From Conexibacter sp. (lineage in GTDB: Bacteria > Actinomycetota > Thermoleophilia > Solirubrobacterales > Solirubrobacteraceae), in the NCBI GenBank assembly GCA_025964295.1, contig JAOPZD010000667.1:1-12243 (forward strand): DNA of 12,243 nucleotides, in the 5' to 3' direction. Below are positions 6,883 to 12,243 of the stretch, piece after piece; positions within the stretch are counted from its first letter, which is position 1, and each line of letters starts with the position of its first letter. The position numbers and the translations under genes are program-made. The notes under the pieces were generated by a model. It saw nothing but the letters and a program-made list of their open reading frames with translations. It had not been told where the DNA came from and did not search any database.

Positions 6883-8139
6883 ATGGCTGCCAAAGCTCCA
6901 CTACGGTTCCTGACCGCTTTCGGCGAGTACACCGCGCTTCCCTCCGACATCCTCGGCCAAGGGGGTAGTGGCACGGTCTACCGGGCTCAGGACGAGAAGC
7001 GCCAGCTGGTCGCGATCAAGGTACTCGACCCCAGCAAAGCGACGAAGGAGAAGGCACGCCGCTTCAAGAACGAGATCTTGTTCGGCGCGGTGGCTCGCCA
7101 CCCGCGCGTGGTCCGCGTACTCGACTCCGGGTCCATCCCCATGAAGGGCGGGGATGCCTCGTTCTACGTCATGCCGCTATACAAGGACACGCTGCGGAGC
7201 CTGATCGCCAAGCGGGTGCCGCCGCCCCAGGTAATCCCGCTATTCAGCACCCTGCTCGATGGCGTCGAGGCGGCCCACCTGCTTGGCGTCGTGCACAGGG
7301 ACATCAAGCCCGAGAACGTGCTGTATGACCTCTCCGAGCGCGCGCTCGTTGTGACCGACTTCGGCGTTGCCCACTTCGAGGACGAGGAGCGGTTCACGAT
7401 GGTGGAGACGAGGCCAGGAACCCGCCTTGCCAACTTCCAGTACGCCGCGCCGGAGCAGCGCGAACGTGGAGGGAAAGTCGACCAGCGGGCCGACATCTAC
7501 GCGCTGGGGCTCATCCTCAATGAGATGTTCACGGGGGTCGTCCCGCACGGTACGGGGTACCAGTCGGTCATAGCTGTGGCTGCGGACTACGCTTTCGTGG
7601 ACGAGTTGGTAGCTACGATGATCCGGCAGCAACCAAGCGATCGCCCGGCAAGCATCGACGCCGTGAAGCGAGAACTGCAGGCTGCGCAACAGCAGTTCGT
7701 GATCCGGCAGAAGCTCAACGAGTTACAGGGCACGGTCGTCCCGGCGACCACGATCGTCGACCCGCTACTCGACGACCCGATTCGAATCGTCAGCCTCGAG
7801 GTGCCCGGGCCGGGCGCCGCGACGCTCAAGCTGAACCGAGCACCCTCAGACAAGTGGCTGGAGGTGGCGCGCAGCGTCCATGGCTACAGCTACCCGATGG
7901 GCCATGACCCGAAGGGGCTTCTGGGCCGCACGCCCGCCGTGCAGGTGCGGGGCAGTGAGCACGACCTGCAGCGGATCATCGACAGTCTGAAGGAGTTGAT
8001 CCAGATGACAAACCGAAACTTCCCAGGCGTTCTGGAGCGAGAGGCGCAGGAGCGGCAACGAGAGGAGCAGCGCCAGCTTCACGCACGCATCGAGGCGGAG
8101 CGGAATCGTCTCTCTCTTCGCGAACGGCTGACCTTCTGA
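6883..8139 (+). CDS. Soluble Hanks-type Ser/Thr protein kinase
   Basis: A complete eukaryotic-like kinase domain spans residues about 14-265. It has a Gly-rich loop (GQGGSG, 25-30), ATP-anchoring K46 in VAIK, E64 of helix C, catalytic loop HRDIKPEN (138-145, with D140), DFG (159-161), APE (189-191) and the D204 region. All catalytic residues are present, so activity is expected. Residues about 295-375 form a small uncharacterised alpha/beta region, and residues about 385-418 are a highly charged Glu/Arg/Gln coiled coil. There is no transmembrane helix or extracellular PASTA sensor, unlike PknB-type kinases. The ATG has no Shine-Dalgarno. Soluble kinases of this kind occur in phage-defence islands (for example Stk2 of Staphylococcus), but a defence role here is inferred only from context. 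Its substrate is unknown; nearby TIR or DUF2188 proteins are candidates. Confidence 0.92.
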   Translation: MAAKAPLRFLTAFGEYTALPSDILGQGGSGTVYRAQDEKRQLVAIKVLDPSKATKEKARRFKNEILFGAVARHPRVVRVLDSGSIPMKGGDASFYVMPLYKDTLRSLIAKRVPPPQVIPLFSTLLDGVEAAHLLGVVHRDIKPENVLYDLSERALVVTDFGVAHFEDEERFTMVETRPGTRLANFQYAAPEQRERGGKVDQRADIYALGLILNEMFTGVVPHGTGYQSVIAVAADYAFVDELVATMIRQQPSDRPASIDAVKRELQAAQQQFVIRQKLNELQGTVVPATTIVDPLLDDPIRIVSLEVPGPGAATLKLNRAPSDKWLEVARSVHGYSYPMGHDPKGLLGRTPAVQVRGSEHDLQRIIDSLKELIQMTNRNFPGVLEREAQERQREEQRQLHARIEAERNRLSLRERLTF

Positions 8140-8509
8140 AGACGGCGCCGACACGCGGCGAACGTGTCGCGGAGGTTACGACGCCCGCGCCGAGCGGTCC
8201 TTGCTCGGCGGACGCGCCAGGCTGGCCCGCGGCCGCCGCAAGCGGCGTAGGTTTGCGGAGATGAGCGCCGCCGATGCGCCGCAGCCAATACGGGCGCATT
8301 CGTCCACACGGGCGTCGGGGGGCAGGGGCGGAGAGGCGGCGTCTTCTCGCCACCGTCCTGGCGAGGTGTACAAGGAAGAACCGCATCCGCGGGGCACGGA
8401 CGTCCACGCGCAGTTACGCGAGCACGTTCGTGGTCGCCGTGGGGTAGTACCTCGGCCTTCCGCAGTCCGCTATTCGCCTCGGAGCAGAGGGCCGGTGGGT
8501 TACTCCTCG
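8140..8509. other. Non-coding stretch between kinase and recombinase
   Basis: Apart from the two hairpins near its left end, I see no gene in these 370 bases. Open frames on both strands have low-complexity, Arg/Ala-rich translations with no domain pattern. Because the stretch flanks the 3' end of a tyrosine recombinase, it could contain a former attachment site, but no matching repeat is visible elsewhere in the window. Confidence 0.35.
8149..8210. terminator. Pair of hairpins after the kinase gene
   Basis: CGACACG (8149-8155) pairs with CGTGTCG (8163-8169), and CGCCGAGC (8188-8195) pairs with GCTCGGCG (8203-8210). Both are perfect and start ten bases after the kinase stop. Neither is followed by a T-run. 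Given their place between converging genes, they probably end or protect transcripts, but a protein-binding role, for instance for the recombinase, cannot be excluded. Confidence 0.45.
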
Positions 8510-9487
8510 TCAGAGCAATTCGGCAACCGTTCCAGCAACCTCCCCAGCTGAGTCGCGGCGGTTGTCGTCGTAGCGCAGCAGTGTCTCGACCTTCGAGTGG
8601 CGCGAGAATTCGCGCACCTTTCGCACGTCGCCGTTGTGACGATCGAGCGCAGCGGTGATCGAGGTGTGACGAAGTCCGTGGGGGCGCACCGCGCCGAGCT
8701 TCGCCTTCGCGGCAAGTCGCTCGAGCAGTTTGGCAATGCCGCGGTTCGTGAGCCCGATCAGCGTGCCAGGCGCGTCACCGCGTGCCGCCATCCATGCCGC
8801 CAGTGTGACCGTCGTGGCCCGCGGGAGGGTAAGCCGTGTCCGTTGGCGCCTGCCCTTTCCGAGGATGTGCACGGCCACCGGGGATCCCTCGCCACCGAGC
8901 TCAACATGCTCGAGCTCGAGCGTCGTCAGCTCGTTGCACCGAAGCGCCAGATCGAACAACAGCCGGATGATGGCCACGTTCCGGACCACCGCCGTGGCGT
9001 CGGGATTCGCACGGGCCTGCTCTATGAGGCGCCGGACGGCCGCCACCCCGGGTCCGGCAGTGTCCCGGTACGTCTGGCTGCCCACACCCTTCACGTCGAT
9101 GGTCCAGTCGATCTGGCTCACGGATCGCGCCATCCCGACCAGCGACCGGACGGCTGACAGCGCAACGTTCACCGTCGAGGGGGCGGCGCCTGAGTCGAGC
9201 AGGTATCCCTTGTAGCGAATCACGAGCTGGGTGGCGGGCCCGCGTCCGCCGCCGAGCAAGGCGAGGGGCAGCGCCTCAAAGGGGCACCCGAGCCATGCGG
9301 CCATGTGCTGGAGACGCTGACGGTAGGTCCTCCTGCTCGTGGGCCGGAGGCCGGCAAAGAAGTCGGCCAGTAGATCCGCGTCGGTGACCAGCGAGTGCGG
9401 GAGCGCGGTGGTTGGCGCCAGGACGGGTACGAGGGCGGTGGCTGGAGTGGTCACGGGACGTGGGCAGCGTGTTCGGAAAAGGGCCAT
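8510..9487 (-). CDS. Tyrosine recombinase (phage integrase/XerC-D type)
   Basis: A 325-residue site-specific recombinase. The N-terminal core-binding (SAM-like) domain spans about residues 33-128, with SRRTYRQRLQHMAAWL (51-66). The catalytic domain contains the full active set: R183 (ALRCNEL), K211 (GKGRRQR), H270 and R273 (HGLRHT), H297 (SRHS) and nucleophile Y306 (LLRYDD). The length is typical for XerC/D-like proteins. I placed the start at the ATG at 9487 (MALFRTRC), because about 100 upstream in-frame residues look non-coding and the family begins near here. It faces away from the methyltransferase and converges on the kinase. It appears intact, unlike the serine recombinase remnant, and may belong to a separate element nested in the island. 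No attachment sites for it could be identified. Confidence 0.92.
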   Translation of the reverse strand: MALFRTRCPRPVTTPATALVPVLAPTTALPHSLVTDADLLADFFAGLRPTSRRTYRQRLQHMAAWLGCPFEALPLALLGGGRGPATQLVIRYKGYLLDSGAAPSTVNVALSAVRSLVGMARSVSQIDWTIDVKGVGSQTYRDTAGPGVAAVRRLIEQARANPDATAVVRNVAIIRLLFDLALRCNELTTLELEHVELGGEGSPVAVHILGKGRRQRTRLTLPRATTVTLAAWMAARGDAPGTLIGLTNRGIAKLLERLAAKAKLGAVRPHGLRHTSITAALDRHNGDVRKVREFSRHSKVETLLRYDDNRRDSAGEVAGTVAELL

Positions 9488-9745
9488 TATCCGTACCCGA
9501 TCTACGGGGCCTCTTCGGCAGGCGGGAAACCGATGATTCAGGGGAAACGCGGGCCTGAATTCGGTGATCTGAGGCGACAGGGTATATCGACACCCTCCGC
9601 TAGCTCGCGCGCATGCACTGGCGGTAGGGGAGCGGCCAGCGGCTGTTTCCTGGCTAACGATGCGGGTGGGTACTCGTGTACGTGCCGCCGCGCGAAAAAG
9701 ACCACGTTGGCGGTCGAAGGATCCGGCTGGAGTCCCCGGAACCCC

Positions 9746-9751
9746 TATATT
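9746..9751 (+). promoter_or_regulatory. Possible -10 element before the methyltransferase
   Basis: TATATT is the most AT-rich hexamer in the intergenic region. Transcription from it would start near 9758, which would favour the ATG at 9786 over the one at 9753. No good -35 hexamer lies at the usual spacing. Confidence 0.3.
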
Positions 9752-9785
9752 CATGGAGCACCCTTTGCCCGGTCGAGATCGCCGC

Positions 9786-10905
9786 ATGCCTTCGCAGGAG
9801 AAGCTACACGGAATCCACTACACCCCGGTCGCCTTGGCTGGGGCCGTCGCGAAGCGGCTCGCGTCGGAGCTGGGCGTTTTCCCGCCCGGGCGCGAGATCC
9901 GAGTGGCTGATCCGGCGTGCGGTGATGGTGAGCTCCTTCACGCGCTCGTTGACGCCATCCCTGACGCGAGTCCTCGTGTCCACGCGTTCGCATACGATCT
10001 TGACGCCACCGCGGTGCGAGAGACGTGTGATCGTCTTGGTGGAAGGGTCGCAGTCACGCCCCGCGTTGGAGACTTCCTCGCGCGTCGGTCGGCATCAGAG
10101 CAGGCGCAGGAGTCGCTCTTCGCCGAGCGTGTCGCGTTCCCCGAGGCGGGGTTCGACGTCATCATTGCCAACCCGCCGTACGTGCGCACCCAGGTACTCG
10201 GCGCCGATCGGGCGCAGGAACTGGCGGCACGATACGGCCTCCGGGGTCGAGTGGATCTCGCGTACGCGTTTGTCATCGCGATGATCGAGTCGCTCCAGGA
10301 AGGCGGATACTTCGCCATCATCGTGAGCAACAAGTTCCTCACGATCAAGGCCGGGAGCGCGCTGCGCGAATTCCTTCAGGCGGAGACCAGGTTGATCGAG
10401 GTCTGGGACCTCGGCGACAGCAGGCTCTTCTCGGCAGCAGTGCTGCCGGCGGTGCTTTTCGGACAGCGCCGGCGCGGCGGCGGACTGGAGGGGGTACGAT
10501 TCCGCGGAATGTACGAGCAGGGGAACCGCTCCACATCGCCAGATTGTGTCGCCTCGACCGACGAGGGTGCCCTGCACGTATTGGCCGACGCCAAGGGGTC
10601 ACGCCTGCTCGACTGGAAGGGATCGCTCTGGTCGGTCCGCGTAGGGCACGTCGCGGTACAAAAGGGCAGCGGATCCTGGATCCTCGAAGATGACGCGGTG
10701 CAGTCGATGCAACGCGCGATTCGCAGTACGCGAACAGTCCGATTTGGCGATGTGCTCCGAACGAGTGTCGGGATCAAGACGACCGCCGACAACGTCTACA
10801 TTCGGAGAGATTGGGACATCCTCCCTCTGGAGTCACGTCCCGAAGAGGAGTTGCTTCGGCCGGTGCGCCTCACTGCGGACATTGCGCGTTGGGTCGCCCC
10901 TCCAG
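9786..10905 (+). pseudogene. Truncated adenine-N6 DNA methyltransferase (Eco57I/TaqI-like)
   Basis: The intact part has the SAM-binding motif I DPACGDGE (42-49 counting from the ATG at 9786), a motif II-like acidic strand (FAYDLDATA, 68-76) and the catalytic motif IV NPPY (129-132). It also has the beginning of a TaqI/Eco57I-type specificity region (RTSVGIKTTADNVYI, 325-339, and LLRPVRLTADIARW, 356-369). In relatives the chain continues for a hundred or more residues after this point. Here it ends abruptly after the W at 369, and the frame runs on only as nonsense to a TGA at 11127-11129. The catalytic core is present but target recognition is probably lost, so I call it a pseudogene. ATG 9753 is an alternative start; neither has a clear Shine-Dalgarno. 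No partner endonuclease gene is visible, so it was probably part of a type IIG or BREX-like system (inference). Confidence 0.8.
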
Positions 10906-10929
10906 TCGAGTCGCTCACCTCTCGAGTCG
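10906..10929. repeat. 8-bp direct repeat at the gene-fusion join
   Basis: TCGAGTCG occurs at 10906-10913 and again at 10922-10929, exactly where recognisable methyltransferase ends and recognisable serine recombinase begins. It is consistent with microhomology at a deletion endpoint. Confidence 0.5.
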
Positions 10930-11460
10930 AAGATCCGCGACCTCATCGCGGCGCAGCGCACGTCGCCCGAATTCGAGGAGGAGATCAAGCGCCTCATCCT
11001 GGAGCGCGACAACTTCCGGAAGGCGGCGGACCAGGCGGTGGACGCGTCTCACGCGAAGTTGGAGCAGTGCCAGCGCGACTACGACAAGCTCGCCCGCATG
11101 GTGCGACTGGTCGAGGTGGACCAGGATGACGAGAACGACCCCCTGATGAAGGAGCTCGTCGCCGCCAAGGCGTGCATCGCGACGGCGCGCCGTGACTTGA
11201 GCGACGCCGAGGGGTTCGCCCGGTCAAAGGATGAAGCGTGGGCCGAGGTGTCCCGCATCATCGCCGACTCGCGCAACATCGCGAACGCATGGGACGATGC
11301 CAGTCCGGAGCAGCGGCGCACCCTCATCAAGTACTGGGTCGTCCACGTCATGGTCGTCGTCCAGCCCATTCGCGGGAAGCGGCGCGCCAACCGGAAGACG
11401 GCGATCGTGACCCTGCGGACCGCCCCGCATTCCCCGAAGTACTTCGAGCTGGACGGTCAG
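10921..11460 (+). pseudogene. C-terminal remnant of a large serine recombinase
   Basis: In a frame different from that of the methyltransferase, about 180 residues show a charged coiled coil (from about FEEEIKRLILERDNFRKAAD to LVEVDQDDEND), a second helix block (LMKELVAAKACIATARRDLS) and a closing segment, SPEQRRTLIKYWVVHVMVVV. This order is typical of the distal end of large serine recombinases, after the zinc ribbon, where the chain ends in a helix and hydrophobic strand. The N-terminal catalytic serine domain, the recombinase domain and the zinc ribbon are missing, and there is no start codon of its own in the conserved part. The frame has no stop at its natural end: it runs into the antisense of queG until 11872-11874. 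It is therefore non-functional. It probably came from the enzyme that first placed the island in queG (inference). Confidence 0.7.
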
Positions 11461-12243
11461 GCCCGTGCGCGCGTCAACGCCGCGGCGATCTCCGATAGCA
11501 CTGATGGTTCCGACTCCACTGATCCCCTCGTCCGGAGCGCCATGAGCGCCTCGGACGAGCCGATCGTGCCTAACGCCCAGGCGGCATGCACACGGACGAC
11601 CGGCTCCTCGTCCGAGAGCGCCGCCGCCAGCGCCGGCACGTCGTCCGCCGACCCCACGTTGCCAAGCACAACCGACGAGTTGCGCTTGAGCCCCCGCAGC
11701 TTGGCCCGCTTCATCGGCGAGCCCTTGAACGCGGTCGAGAACTCGGACTGCGACATGGCAAGCAGCTCGAGCGCGAGCGACCTCGCATCCTTGCCGGCCA
11801 GCGCGGACCTCGCCGCGAACGCGGGCTCGGACAGCTCCTTCGCGAACTTACGGTTGAACGGGCACACGTCCTGACACACGTCACACCCATACAACCGCTC
11901 CCCAACCCCCTCCCTCAACTCTTCAGGAATCTCCCCCTTCAACTCGATCGTCAAATACGAAATACACTTCGTCGCATCGAGCACCCGCGGCGCCACGAAC
12001 GCATCCGTCGGACACGCCTCCAGACACCGCGTACAGCTCCCACACCGATCCGCCTCGAACGGCGCATCCACCGCCATCGCAAGCTCGACCACCAGCGCGC
12101 CAAGAAACAAGAACGACCCCCGCTCCGGATTGATCAGGTTCGTGTTCTTCCCGAACCAGCCGAGCCCCGCACGCCGCGCCAGATCACGCTCCAACAAGGG
12201 CCCCGTATCCACGTACGGCTTCCCGAGGATCGTGCGACCCACC
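11457..12243 (-). CDS. queG: Epoxyqueuosine reductase QueG (partial, N-terminus outside window)
   Basis: QueG carries out the last step of tRNA queuosine synthesis, reducing epoxyqueuosine to queuosine with cobalamin and two 4Fe-4S clusters. Counting from 12242, the visible part has YVDTGPLLERD with the likely catalytic Asp (D12), GLGWFGKNTNLI (26-37), the first cluster motif C67-x2-C70-x2-C73-x3-CP, C93, and the second motif C120-x2-C123-x3-CP. The conserved SPMKRAKLRGLKRN (175-188) and C-terminal HEAT-like repeats follow. About 100-130 N-terminal residues lie beyond the window. The protein appears intact up to its TGA (11457-11459). If the island entered at the CQDVCP motif, everything from about residue 124 on was supplied by the element. 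The stop codon overlaps the antisense end of the serine recombinase remnant. Confidence 0.95.
   Translation of the reverse strand, partial: VGRTILGKPYVDTGPLLERDLARRAGLGWFGKNTNLINPERGSFLFLGALVVELAMAVDAPFEADRCGSCTRCLEACPTDAFVAPRVLDATKCISYLTIELKGEIPEELREGVGERLYGCDVCQDVCPFNRKFAKELSEPAFAARSALAGKDARSLALELLAMSQSEFSTAFKGSPMKRAKLRGLKRNSSVVLGNVGSADDVPALAAALSDEEPVVRVHAAWALGTIGSSEALMALRTRGSVESEPSVLSEIAAALTRARA
11857..11876. other. Putative island right boundary (att-like site in queG)
   Basis: This is the counterpart of the left boundary: the similarity between the two queG ends starts here, at codons for CQDVCP. The shared core is CACAC(C/G)TCCTG. The two-sided match supports integration inside the gene, with a replacement 3' end. 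The crossover base is unresolved. Confidence 0.5.

Noticed and set aside
9488..9787. N-terminal extension of the tyrosine recombinase by about 100 residues
   Set aside because: The extension is low-complexity and lacks family similarity; the ATG at 9487 gives the normal family length.
1..12243. CRISPR array
   Set aside because: No regularly spaced identical repeats of suitable length are present.

Overview
This is a GC-rich bacterial window with strong G/C preference at third codon positions. It carries a composite accessory island lying between two copies of the end of queG (epoxyqueuosine reductase). On the right, the minus strand encodes an almost complete QueG that runs off the window. 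On the left, also on the minus strand, only a diverged C-terminal fragment of a second QueG remains, and it begins at the second Fe-S cysteine motif. A queG with HEAT-like C-terminal repeats in a GC-rich genome would fit a soil lineage such as Gemmatimonadota or a proteobacterium. This taxonomic guess is weak, because no ribosomal RNA or other marker is present.

Left to right, the first block (727-4725, plus strand) is a tight three-gene operon. It encodes an SMC/RecN-like ABC ATPase, a soluble histidine kinase with a HEAT-like N-terminus, and a response regulator with an unusual winged-helix-like C-terminus. The genes overlap by 11 and 4 bases. I know of no named system with this exact make-up, and it is the best candidate here for an undescribed signalling or defence system. 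It ends in a run of palindromes and stem-loops (4723-4870).

The second block (4905-8139, plus strand) encodes a Lamin Tail Domain protein, a small DUF2188 protein, a TIR-domain protein with an N-terminal Cys/His motif and a Gly/Ser/Tyr-rich linker, and a soluble Hanks-type Ser/Thr kinase. TIR and kinase modules are typical of immune-type islands, but the sequence does not prove that these four genes act together.

The third block (8510-11460) is mobility and damage. It holds an intact tyrosine recombinase on the minus strand, then a class gamma-like adenine-N6 DNA methyltransferase truncated in its specificity region. That is joined to the C-terminal coiled-coil end of a large serine recombinase, and an 8-bp direct repeat lies at the join. 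The recombinase remnant runs directly into the 3' end of queG. The simplest reading is that a serine-recombinase element integrated inside queG and brought its own replacement 3' end. It later lost most of its recombinase, which fixed the island in place. Non-coding stretches of more than 300 bases (338-726, 6513-6882, 8140-8509) contain inverted repeats but no gene I can support. I found no RNA gene or CRISPR array.
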